DNA of 53,187 bases from Deltaproteobacteria bacterium UBA6601 (GTDB lineage Bacteria; Myxococcota_A; UBA796; UBA9615): positions 1 to 53,187 of the forward strand of contig DJIF01000009.1 in assembly GCA_002433485.1 (NCBI GenBank), in the 5' to 3' direction. The position numbers and the translations under genes were made by a program. The notes under the pieces are model-generated. The model searched no databases. It had not been told where the DNA came from and saw only the letters and a program-made list of their open reading frames with translations. Each line of letters opens with the position of its first letter. Position 1 is the first letter of the stretch. This document shows, piece after piece, positions 43,628 to 52,247 of the stretch.

Positions 43628-46600
43628 TCCACAGGCCCAGTGCCAGCAGCAGGCTGAGGTCGAGCAACTCGCCGGACTGGCTGGAAGCTGCTTGAGTGCA
43701 ACCGCATTCGGGGCTTGGCGCCGGCAGAATCTCCCCTGAGTCCTCAACACTGTCGTCATCATCCGCTTGTTCGGCGCTGTCGTCATCATCACCTTCTTCA
43801 GCGCTGTCGTCGTCGTCTCCAGGCAGCGGATCCAGGGGGTCCAGGACATTAATGATGCCGTCATCATCATCATCACCCAGACCATCGGCCCCGTCGGGGA
43901 TGCCATCACCATCAGTGTCCGGGTCAAGCGGGTCAGCTCCCACCTCCACTTCCACTCCATCCTCCATGCCGTCCTCGTCACTATCCGGCGACAGCGGATC
44001 GGTACCCAGGTCGAGCACTTCCTGGCCGTCCTCCAGACCATCGCCATCGGTGTCAGCGAGGTATGCGTTGGTCCCTAAATCAGCCTCTTCACCGTTGCTC
44101 AGACCATCCCCATCAGCATCGGCCGAGGGGCCATCGGAATCGTCAGGATCCAGCCAATTAGGGGTCCCGTCCTCATCGTCATCGCCATCCCCTTCAACCG
44201 AGTCAGCGCGGCCATCACCGTCCACATCGAGATCACGGAAGTTGAGAATCCCGTCACCATCGAGATCGCCCTCACCCTCCTCCTCATCGAGAAAACCATC
44301 GTCATCGGAGTCGAGGTCGTAGGCATCAATCACTCCGTCGCCATCCCCATCCTCTGCTCCCTCAATGGCATCAGCGATGCCATCTCCATCAGCATCACTG
44401 TCCAGGTAATCGGGCACGCCATCCTCATCAAAGTCGCCGTCACCCTCCAGCAAGTCGCTCAACTCATCGCCATCACTGTCCTCATCAAGATGGTTGTCGA
44501 CACCATCCCCGTCGACATCAAGGTCGTCGAGGCCGTCACCATCCACATCCTCGCTGCGCTCGCTCTGGGTTGAGATGCCGTCACCATCGTCGTCGCCATC
44601 GAGCGCATCGATCAGGGCGTCGCCATCGCTATCAGGTGGGATGGCCGAGTTGGGTATCTCCGTGCCATCGTCCAGTCCATCGCCATCGCTATCGGGATCT
44701 TGAGGATCGGTACCCAACTGGGCTTCCTCCCCGTTGCTGAGCCCGTCGCCATCGGCGTCCGCCCCAGGACCATCGCCATCATCCACATCGAGAAAATCCG
44801 GAATGCCATCCAGATCCAAATCACCGTCACCGTCGTCGCTGTCTGAACTGCCATTGCCGTCGGAGTCGGTGTCCAGATAGTTCGGCACCCCGTCGCCGTC
44901 GGGATCGCCCAAGCCCTCATAGCCATCACCAAAGCCATCGCCGTCCGAGTCGCTGTCCAGGTGATTGGGCAGGCCATCCTGGTCCATATCGCCAGCTTCT
45001 TCATCGGCGGTCGGCAGGCCGTCGTCATCATCATCGTCATCGAGCAGATCTGCCAGTCCATCGCTGTCGCTATCAAGCGGCGCCGCAGGATCACCACCCA
45101 GCTCAAGCCCATCGCTCAAGCCATCGCCATCGCTGTCCTGGTCAACCGGGTCAGAGCCAATCAACACCTCATCAAGGTCAGAGATGCCGTCGTTGTCGTC
45201 ATCAGCATCGATGCAATCGGGCTCGCCATCGGCGTCTGAATCAACGAAGCTATCCACCAGGGAGCCGTTGCAGTTCGAGTCAATGGCATCGCATTGCTCA
45301 ACCGCGCCAGGATAAATGCTGGCATCAAGCGGGTTGCAATCCACCGCATCAGGAAACAGGTCGCCGTCACCATCTGGGTCCACACAGTCGGGCTCGCCAT
45401 CGCCATCGAGATCATCAAAGCCGTCCACCAGGTCGCCATCGCAATCGGAGTCAATGGCGTCGCACAGCTCGGCCGCTGCAGGATGGACGGTTGAATCCAG
45501 AGGTTCGCAGTCGTCCGCATCGGCACTGCCGTCCCCATCGTCATCGGCATCGCAGACATCACCGTCACCGTCCGAGTCGTTATCGAGCTGGCTTGGGTTG
45601 GGAGCCAGCGGACAGTTGTCGTTGCCGTCATCAACCCCGTCCCCATCGTCATCGGCATCAACGCAGTCGGGCTCACTGTCGCCATCGAGGTTAGGGAAAC
45701 CGTCCACCAGTTCGCCATCGCAGTTGGAATCCACTCCATCACAGAGCTCTGGCGCGCCGGTGTAAACACTGTCATCCAGCGGTGCGCAGTCGGTCTGATC
45801 CGGGTCACCGTCGTTGTCGTTGTCGAGATCGATGCAATCGGGCTGGTCGTCGCCATCAACGTTGGCAAAGCCATCTACGAGATCGCCATCGCAGTCGGAA
45901 TCGATAGCGTCACAGAGCTCAGTCGCGCCGGGCACGACCGTCGGGTCCTGGTCATCGCAGTCACCGGCTGCCGGACTGACGCCGTCCTGATCGAAGTCAT
46001 ACAACGGCACATCACCGCCACTGCTGGTGTTCACAAAGAACGGCGAGCCAGTAAACACGGTGTCGCCCATGAGGGTTCCGGTCCAGCCGTTACCGGTATC
46101 ATCAGCAGCCGTGGCCGAGCCCGGGCTCTCGTCGAGATTCCACAGCGCATACAGACCCGGCTCCAGACCGGTCAATCCATAGTGCATGGTCGCCAGCAGC
46201 TCACTCTGGCTGCGCGAAACACTCCAGACGCGCACTTCGCCGAGGTAGCCGTGTAGAGGATCCGAGGTCATGTCGGTGCCGTTGTCGGTATCGGCTCCGA
46301 CCCGCCAACTGCGATTGGTGAAGTCCGGGGCAGGAGGATTGTTCCAGGTGGTAATGAGGTTGCCGTTAATGAAGAACTTCAGCGCGGCACTGTCTCGGGT
46401 TACCGCCAGGTGGTGAGGAGTAAACGGCGAAACCGTGGAAGAAAAGCAGGCGGCCTGTGAGGTGCTACAGGTGTCACCCTCCCAGACCGTGTCATCGTCG
46501 ATCTCGATCTGCCAGGAGCCCTGGTTGTAGCCCACATAAAAAGCATTCAAACCGACACCAGGCTCCATCACCTCGATGACGCTGTTCCAGGAGGTCACCG

Positions 46601-46766
46601 TGTTGAACTGAACCCAGGCCTCAAAGGTGAAGTCGGCACCTGGATCGAGGGTCCCGAAGTCAATGTAGTCAGCGGCACCATCAAAGTAAGCCGAGTTATC
46701 CAGGGCCTCAGCGGTCGCTGGAACCAACAGCAACATCAGGGCCATCATCAAGTGAAATCGAGCCAT
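43596..46766 (-). CDS. giant LamG / MopE / TSP3-repeat surface protein with MYXO-CTERM tail
   Basis: This is a 1056-aa exported protein. The signal peptide is MARFHLMMALMLLLVPATAEA. I chose the ATG at 46766, with GGAGGA 8 nt upstream; an ATG two codons earlier is too close to that site. Next comes a LamG/concanavalin-like lectin domain (about 22-245; NSAYFDGAADYIDFG, FTFEAWVQF), then four MopE-type units (e.g. DGDLVDGFANVDGDDQPDC). About 500 residues of thrombospondin type 3-like Ca2+-binding repeats follow (DSDGDGLSDGLE, DGDGIPDGADG). The end has DDDDSAEE-type repeats, ECGCTQAASS, a hydrophobic helix and RRRRLRSP. That Cys/helix/Arg ending matches the MYXO-CTERM sorting signal, so the protein is probably processed and anchored at the surface. 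It likely acts in adhesion or matrix; the ligand is unknown. Confidence 0.85.
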   Translation of the reverse strand: MARFHLMMALMLLLVPATAEALDNSAYFDGAADYIDFGTLDPGADFTFEAWVQFNTVTSWNSVIEVMEPGVGLNAFYVGYNQGSWQIEIDDDTVWEGDTCSTSQAACFSSTVSPFTPHHLAVTRDSAALKFFINGNLITTWNNPPAPDFTNRSWRVGADTDNGTDMTSDPLHGYLGEVRVWSVSRSQSELLATMHYGLTGLEPGLYALWNLDESPGSATAADDTGNGWTGTLMGDTVFTGSPFFVNTSSGGDVPLYDFDQDGVSPAAGDCDDQDPTVVPGATELCDAIDSDCDGDLVDGFANVDGDDQPDCIDLDNDNDGDPDQTDCAPLDDSVYTGAPELCDGVDSNCDGELVDGFPNLDGDSEPDCVDADDDGDGVDDGNDNCPLAPNPSQLDNDSDGDGDVCDADDDGDGSADADDCEPLDSTVHPAAAELCDAIDSDCDGDLVDGFDDLDGDGEPDCVDPDGDGDLFPDAVDCNPLDASIYPGAVEQCDAIDSNCNGSLVDSFVDSDADGEPDCIDADDDNDGISDLDEVLIGSDPVDQDSDGDGLSDGLELGGDPAAPLDSDSDGLADLLDDDDDDDGLPTADEEAGDMDQDGLPNHLDSDSDGDGFGDGYEGLGDPDGDGVPNYLDTDSDGNGSSDSDDGDGDLDLDGIPDFLDVDDGDGPGADADGDGLSNGEEAQLGTDPQDPDSDGDGLDDGTEIPNSAIPPDSDGDALIDALDGDDDGDGISTQSERSEDVDGDGLDDLDVDGDGVDNHLDEDSDGDELSDLLEGDGDFDEDGVPDYLDSDADGDGIADAIEGAEDGDGDGVIDAYDLDSDDDGFLDEEEGEGDLDGDGILNFRDLDVDGDGRADSVEGDGDDDEDGTPNWLDPDDSDGPSADADGDGLSNGEEADLGTNAYLADTDGDGLEDGQEVLDLGTDPLSPDSDEDGMEDGVEVEVGADPLDPDTDGDGIPDGADGLGDDDDDGIINVLDPLDPLPGDDDDSAEEGDDDDSAEQADDDDSVEDSGEILPAPSPECGCTQAASSQSGELLDLSLLLALGLWITRRRRLRSP

Positions 46767-46834
46767 TTTCATTCCTCCAACAACCCACAGTATGAACCGG
46801 CATCCGCCCGGACGCACGCGACTTCCGCCTCAGC

Positions 46835-48616
46835 TCAGGGCTCGGGCGGGGACAACGAATCGACTTCTCTTTCATCACATGGGTCTGCATCGTGGCGCCC
46901 CAGCAATACAGTCCGAGTGCTGCCCAACGGGTCGGCAACCTCACCAAACTGCACCCAATCCTCAGCCACAAGGGGAGCCGGCAGCCCCAGCTCAGCCCGA
47001 GCGGGATCAGGTCCCAACAACAACAACTCAGGTCCATGCGAGCCGCGCTCACCGTAGCCGGTGTCCGCGGGCGACCAGACCCCACCGCCCTGAAAGTCTA
47101 GCCGGCCCGGGCCCAGCAGACGAAGAGCATCCAGATCGGCCCGATAGTCCCACCAAAAGCGGTTACCACAGCCACCGAGGATAGGGCGCCCGTCCAGCTC
47201 AGCGAGGCGCCCGAAACGGCACCCTTTGAGCCGCTGCCAGAGCGCTTCTCGGTAGGCCTGCTGGGAATCAGCCTGCTCATCGTGACGCACCCAGCCCAGC
47301 TGCTTCACCGAGCTCGCCAAGCCCAGACCCCGAATACGCACCGGAGGGAGCCTATCGGTTGCCGCCATCAGTTCGCGCTGTTCATTCCAGACCGCGGGCG
47401 AGCCAAAATGAAAGTCCAGGGCAACCGCGGCACCGCAGGACAGGGCCAGTAAAGCCACCAGAACACGCAACAGGTCCGGCAGGCGACGCCAGCCCAGCGC
47501 CGCAACAATAACGGGCGCGGGTGCCGCCACCAACACGAAGCGTTCATCGAGGACCGGCAACACCAACAACAGAAAAGCCAGCGTGCCCAGACCTGTCACC
47601 AACAGCAACGGCCAACCGCGCCGATCTCGCAGCAGCCACCAGCCCACAAGGACCGCCAACAAGCCGGCGAGCAGGGGTGAGTAGACTGAACTTATTGAGC
47701 TGAGAACATAGAATCGAAACCGTTCGCCCTGGGGTCGCTGTAGGCCAGCCCACAGCTCTCGCAACGGAAAGCTCACAAGCTCAGGAAGAGCCTGTTCCAA
47801 AGCGGCAGGCATGGGCGAAGCGGGCGGCGCCGACTCAAAGCTCTCGGCCTGCATGGTTCGGTAGGAGTTCTCGGGACCGCTGGACCAAAGAAACAAGCCG
47901 CTGACCAGCCCCACTAACGCCAACGCAGCCAATAGAGCGGGGAGCCGTCGGCGAAGCCTGGCGTGCAGGGGAAGCGCCGGAGCAGTGGATGATTCACATA
48001 AGGCGCTACCGAGCAAAAGCGGGAGGCCAAAGGGCAGCGCCGACCACTTCACCAGGGCCGCCGCGGACATCATCAGGCCAGCAAACAAACCAGCCCGAAC
48101 CGGCCTGCAGTCTGCATGGGCCAGAAACAGTGCCGTGCTCCACCAGATGAAGGTCGCCATGGGGAGGTCGTAGTAATAGCGAGTCGCAAAGCCATGCAGG
48201 GCTGGCAGCATGAGCGCTGCGATAAAGGCCACCACCCCGACCAGAGCGTCACCGCTCAGGCTGCGCGCCACCGAGCCGATGGCCAGCGCGGTCAGCAGCA
48301 ACCACACGGGGCCACTCAGCAACACATACTCCGCTTGATGCCCCACCAGTGCCGAGAACGGCAGACTGGCCAGATGCAGCAGCGGGGGAAAGGCACCATC
48401 AGCCGACACCAGCAGGTCAAAGGGCTGCAACAAGGAGCCCTCGCGGAACGCCTTGAGGACCCGCAAGCGCGCAACATGTTCAATGTATGGCGCACCATCG
48501 CAGCCGTACATCTGGATCCCGTCACGGACCACCCTTAGGACCACCAAACCAGCGAAAAACAAGCCGCTGACGCAGGCCACCGCAAAGGGCATGAGGCCGA
48601 CACCCCTGGCTATCAT
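46835..48616 (-). CDS. GT-C-like polytopic glycosyltransferase (paralog A)
   Basis: This 593-aa membrane protein has about 10-12 helices in its first roughly 430 residues and a soluble C-terminus of about 150. It resembles GT39/ArnT-type GT-C enzymes. After the first helix it has the acidic loop motif CDGAPYIEHVARLRV; then follow DGAFPPLLHL, YYYDLPMATFIWW and LVKWSALPFG. The same four motifs recur in the genes at 50382 and 52247. I chose the ATG at 48616, overlapping the stop of the preceding membrane gene by ATGA; a longer frame upstream lies inside that gene. Donor (lipid-linked sugar in this class) and acceptor are unknown. Confidence 0.72.
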   Translation of the reverse strand: MIARGVGLMPFAVACVSGLFFAGLVVLRVVRDGIQMYGCDGAPYIEHVARLRVLKAFREGSLLQPFDLLVSADGAFPPLLHLASLPFSALVGHQAEYVLLSGPVWLLLTALAIGSVARSLSGDALVGVVAFIAALMLPALHGFATRYYYDLPMATFIWWSTALFLAHADCRPVRAGLFAGLMMSAAALVKWSALPFGLPLLLGSALCESSTAPALPLHARLRRRLPALLAALALVGLVSGLFLWSSGPENSYRTMQAESFESAPPASPMPAALEQALPELVSFPLRELWAGLQRPQGERFRFYVLSSISSVYSPLLAGLLAVLVGWWLLRDRRGWPLLLVTGLGTLAFLLLVLPVLDERFVLVAAPAPVIVAALGWRRLPDLLRVLVALLALSCGAAVALDFHFGSPAVWNEQRELMAATDRLPPVRIRGLGLASSVKQLGWVRHDEQADSQQAYREALWQRLKGCRFGRLAELDGRPILGGCGNRFWWDYRADLDALRLLGPGRLDFQGGGVWSPADTGYGERGSHGPELLLLGPDPARAELGLPAPLVAEDWVQFGEVADPLGSTRTVLLGRHDADPCDEREVDSLSPPEP

Positions 48617-50232
48617 GGTGATGGCTCCTGGCGATACGAAGGACAGGGCATGGCCAGCAAGCAGCTTCCCTGAAGCCCCAGGCCAGCGCTTCCGCCAAGC
48701 TCGAGCCGCACATCCCGAGAGTTCTCCGGTCGATCCAATCCACATTGAGCTGACAGAAGGGCAGTCCAGGCCTCGACATCCTCAGCTCGATGAAGACGCA
48801 GCACCATGCCGTTACTAAGCCGCAGGCGACGCAATTCTCCAGGCAGTATCACCTCCGCCAGCGCGGGGACCTGCTCGACCACCGCAATAAGCGGCGCAGA
48901 TCCGGACCCACTAGGCTGCAGGCCGCGCAGTTCAAGATCCAACAAGGTGGCTGAAGGATACCAATCCACTCCACAGCGGCTGGTCGCCTCAAGGTAAGAG
49001 AACGGTTGCTGACCAGCCACAGCCACCAGCTCATCGGCAAGGGCAGCGAAAGCCTGCACCGGGGAGCCGGCCGCGGCATGGCTGGAGCTGAAAACTGCTG
49101 GCAGGCTGGCCGCCAACAGCAACAAAGCCAGCACCCAACTGCCCAACCATCGCAGCCTGCCCCCAGCGGGATCCAACAACAGAGCCCAGCCCAACAGGCC
49201 TGAACTGAGCACCGGCAAGACCATCGGAAAGATGTGCCAGGGACTGGCCGCATAGCCCGCAAGCGCGAGCGACAACAACGAGAACAGTGCCCAGCCGACA
49301 GCAAACAGCAATGCGGCGCGGCCTCTATGGTCCCGAATCAGAGGCAACAAACCCAGCAGCAGAAACCAGAGCAGTCCCCGGCCGCCGGGAAAATCAGCAA
49401 GTTGCACGGGGAGGACCTTCAAGGCAGCCAGTGAGCTGCGCCAGGCAGCACCGTGGGACATGCCCTGATCGCCCCGCCCATGGGCGAGCATATCCTGCAG
49501 GGCAGGCACATTACTGAAGGCATATGGGAGCAACACGAACAAGGCCAGCAGCACCGGCATCCACGGCCAGAGACCAGAGCCATCGTCTTGCTGGGAGTCG
49601 CTATAAAGACTCCCCCACAGCAGCGTCACGGTCAGCGTCGCTGGAATGGCGCCGACCGCCAGCGGATGGGAGACCGTCGCCAGCGCCCCGGCGAGCAGCA
49701 GCATTCCAGTCCAGAGGCGCCGACTGGGGCCACTGATCGCAGGCGAGCCCAGGGCAACACTGCAAAGCCAGGCGGCCATCGCCCAGTGGGTCGTGAGGTA
49801 GTTGACCGGGTAGTCGCGGCTGAGCGCGGCCAGATCTGGACTCACAGCAAGCACCAGCCCCCAACTAAGACCCAGCAGCGGCCGACCAAGCAAACAGCCC
49901 AGCAGACCTCCCAAGGGCGCCAGCAAGGCATGAAACAGCGCCTGACGGGCCAACAGGTCGGCCAGAGAAGAGGCGCCTATCGCGAAGGGAGCCATCAGGT
50001 AATCGCCAGCTACTCCGAACCACGCCAGCCCAACCGGATTGCCACGCCATGGCAACTGTTCAAGACGCGCGATTCGCACCAAGCGCTCCAGCGCATGCAC
50101 CGCATCGGCAGGAAGATCCGCAAAAGCAGAGGCCTCCACGTGAAAGGGAATCGCGACCGCCCAGGTCACAGCGGCAACTGCTCCATAACTCAGCTTGCCT
50201 CCAAAGAGGCTCTTGCCCAGGCCGTCTTGCAC
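48613..50232 (-). CDS. polytopic membrane protein, probable GT-C family
   Basis: This is a 539-aa integral membrane protein with about 10 helices and a C-terminal soluble domain of about 130 residues. The arrangement resembles GT39-like glycosyltransferases: an early lumenal acidic loop, SRDYPVNYLTTHWAMAAW, then a C-terminal soluble part. It does not share the FPPLLH/YYYDLPM motifs of its three neighbours, so it is a more distant member or a different transporter/transferase. The start is GTG at 50232 without a clear ribosome site. It is coupled by ATGA to paralog A, and divergent from paralog B by 149 bp, with no clear promoter boxes in that gap. Confidence 0.6.
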   Translation of the reverse strand: MQDGLGKSLFGGKLSYGAVAAVTWAVAIPFHVEASAFADLPADAVHALERLVRIARLEQLPWRGNPVGLAWFGVAGDYLMAPFAIGASSLADLLARQALFHALLAPLGGLLGCLLGRPLLGLSWGLVLAVSPDLAALSRDYPVNYLTTHWAMAAWLCSVALGSPAISGPSRRLWTGMLLLAGALATVSHPLAVGAIPATLTVTLLWGSLYSDSQQDDGSGLWPWMPVLLALFVLLPYAFSNVPALQDMLAHGRGDQGMSHGAAWRSSLAALKVLPVQLADFPGGRGLLWFLLLGLLPLIRDHRGRAALLFAVGWALFSLLSLALAGYAASPWHIFPMVLPVLSSGLLGWALLLDPAGGRLRWLGSWVLALLLLAASLPAVFSSSHAAAGSPVQAFAALADELVAVAGQQPFSYLEATSRCGVDWYPSATLLDLELRGLQPSGSGSAPLIAVVEQVPALAEVILPGELRRLRLSNGMVLRLHRAEDVEAWTALLSAQCGLDRPENSRDVRLELGGSAGLGLQGSCLLAMPCPSYRQEPSP

Positions 50233-50381
50233 AGACCAACGATACCCGCATCGGCAGAGGCTGCGGGACCGGGTCGCCCAGCCCTACCAAAAGCCAGCAA
50301 TCCGACGCCCGTAAAGCCCAGCCCTGGAGCCTCCTAAACAGGCCCGGTCCGCTCGAGCCCTGAGCGTGCTTTAATCGCGCC

Positions 50382-52247
50382 GTGGACAGCAAATCTGCGC
50401 CAACCAAGTCCCTAGGCACCGCGACCTGGGCAATGCTTGCCAGCCTGCCCGTCTCTGTTCTCTGCGGAATCGTCGCCACTCGACCCTATGACGGCGGGCT
50501 GTTCCACCACGCACGCAGCGGCTCCGACTGGAGCCATCACTACATCCGCGTGCTTATGGCTGGAGAATTGCCAGGCCTCTCACCCACTGCTGTTCTGCAA
50601 TGGCTGGTGGAAGGAGACCACGACTTCCCGCCACTGATCCACGCTCTCGGCGCACCAGCCGGCCATCTGATCGGCCACGGCGAGCACAGGATCGCGCTGC
50701 TGGGACTGCTGTGGGTGGTGATCCTGGCGCTGGCGGTTGGATCGACCGTACGCAGCTTGTCAGGATCCACGCGTCTGGGTCTGGCTGCATTCTCAGCCAC
50801 TGCCCTTTTGCCGCCCTTTCACGCCGCATCCTTGAACTACTACTTTGATCTGCCCATGACCGCACTGATCTGGTGCTGCATCGCAGCTTTAATCGCCGGA
50901 CAGGAGCGCTGGCCGCTGCTGGCAGGGACGCTGGGCGGAGTCTTCCTGTTCCTGGCCGGGCTGGCCAAGTGGTCGGCGCTACCGATGGCCCCACCGCTGC
51001 TGCTGGGAATCCTGCTCTGTCATCGACAGGGGCAGGCAAGCGCGCTACAGAGCTGGCGTAGTCGGGTGAAATGCGCGGTCGCCATGGGTCTGAGCACGCT
51101 GTTGCTGCTGTCCGCCTGGTGGCGCCTCAGCACTCGATCCTGGGACCGTATGATGCACATGACCTACGGCACCGCACTCGACCCCGACTCTGCCTTCGGC
51201 ATGAAACAGAGCGCGCTGCAGGCAGTGCTTGGCATCATCGACGGTCTGCCAAAGTTATTTGACCCGGCGCGGCATCTCAGCACCGAGCCCTTCGCCTTCT
51301 ATTCGATCCGCGGGGTGTTCTGCTTCCTTTCGCCGCCCCTGACGATCCTGCTTAGCGCGCTGTTCATACTGTGGCTGCTCCGCTCTCGAAACAGCTGGCG
51401 GCTGCTGGCTTGTACTGTAATAGGCTACCTGTGCTTATTCACCGTGGTGATTCCGACCCTCGATGAGCGGTTCCTTTTGACTCCAGGACCGGTACTGCTG
51501 ATCCTTTGCCTGATCGCCTGGGCGAGGCTGTCCCCACGCACCGCGGGCAGCGTGGCCCTGCTCTATATCGGCGCGTCGCTGTGGGTCGCCTGGGACTTTC
51601 ATCACCAGCCCGACAGCGGTGATGTCGGCGAAGGGGTCGGTCCCGAGCCGGACATCAATGGCGAATTTCAACGAATCTGGCGCGAGGTTTCCCTCGAGCG
51701 CAGCGGCATCGGGCTGCAATCAGCCAGCGACGCTCAATGGGGCTGGCGACGCATGGATGACGAACAGCCCATCTATCTGCGGCTGCGAGAACCCATCTGG
51801 CGAGAGCTAGGACGCTGCAAGGCAAGCGCCATCCTGGTCGAAGAACAACTGACTCGCACCGGGCTGGCAGAAGGCCTCTGGTGGGCCTATCGCAACGAGC
51901 TGGCACGGCTGCAAGGGGAACACGCCTTCCACAGCATTCAGGGCTTCTCAGACCGGATCAACGACGTCTTTACCGGCGACAGTCTTGAGCTGAAGGATTT
52001 GATCTGGGAAGACCGCGTCGCCGCGCTGTCCAGCTATGACCAGACTCAGCCCGGCCTGAAGCCGGCAGCCCCCGGCGTGCTCGCCAGCGGCTGGGAACTG
52101 CGCGCTGTGATCGACCGGGGCCCCACCGAAGGCACCAGTCATCTGGCCATCTGGACTCCAGTCGGTTCCAAGCTGTGCCAGCAATGGCAAGGCGGCCGTG
52201 GCCGCATCGGCCCGGCCCTCCGCCACGGCGAGCTAGAATCCAGGTGA
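50382..52247 (+). CDS. GT-C-like polytopic glycosyltransferase (paralog B)
   Basis: This 621-aa membrane protein is clearly related to the gene at 46835-48616. Shared motifs in order are the acidic loop SDWSHHYIRVLMAGE, DHDFPPLIHALG, a GSTVRSLSGSTRLGL segment, NYYFDLPMTALIW, and LAKWSALPMAPPLLLG. These are followed by further helices and a soluble C-terminal domain of about 200 residues containing LERSGIGLQSASDAQWGWRR. The start is GTG at 50382 with weak ribosome-site support. The stop shares one base with the next start (52247). Role inferred: transfer of a sugar to a lipid or surface polymer. Confidence 0.72.
   Translation: MDSKSAPTKSLGTATWAMLASLPVSVLCGIVATRPYDGGLFHHARSGSDWSHHYIRVLMAGELPGLSPTAVLQWLVEGDHDFPPLIHALGAPAGHLIGHGEHRIALLGLLWVVILALAVGSTVRSLSGSTRLGLAAFSATALLPPFHAASLNYYFDLPMTALIWCCIAALIAGQERWPLLAGTLGGVFLFLAGLAKWSALPMAPPLLLGILLCHRQGQASALQSWRSRVKCAVAMGLSTLLLLSAWWRLSTRSWDRMMHMTYGTALDPDSAFGMKQSALQAVLGIIDGLPKLFDPARHLSTEPFAFYSIRGVFCFLSPPLTILLSALFILWLLRSRNSWRLLACTVIGYLCLFTVVIPTLDERFLLTPGPVLLILCLIAWARLSPRTAGSVALLYIGASLWVAWDFHHQPDSGDVGEGVGPEPDINGEFQRIWREVSLERSGIGLQSASDAQWGWRRMDDEQPIYLRLREPIWRELGRCKASAILVEEQLTRTGLAEGLWWAYRNELARLQGEHAFHSIQGFSDRINDVFTGDSLELKDLIWEDRVAALSSYDQTQPGLKPAAPGVLASGWELRAVIDRGPTEGTSHLAIWTPVGSKLCQQWQGGRGRIGPALRHGELESR

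Noticed and set aside
43696..45765. Plus-strand Ser/Pro-rich frames inside the surface-protein gene
   Set aside because: They mirror the Asp/Gly repeat coding on the minus strand and have no start signals or domains.
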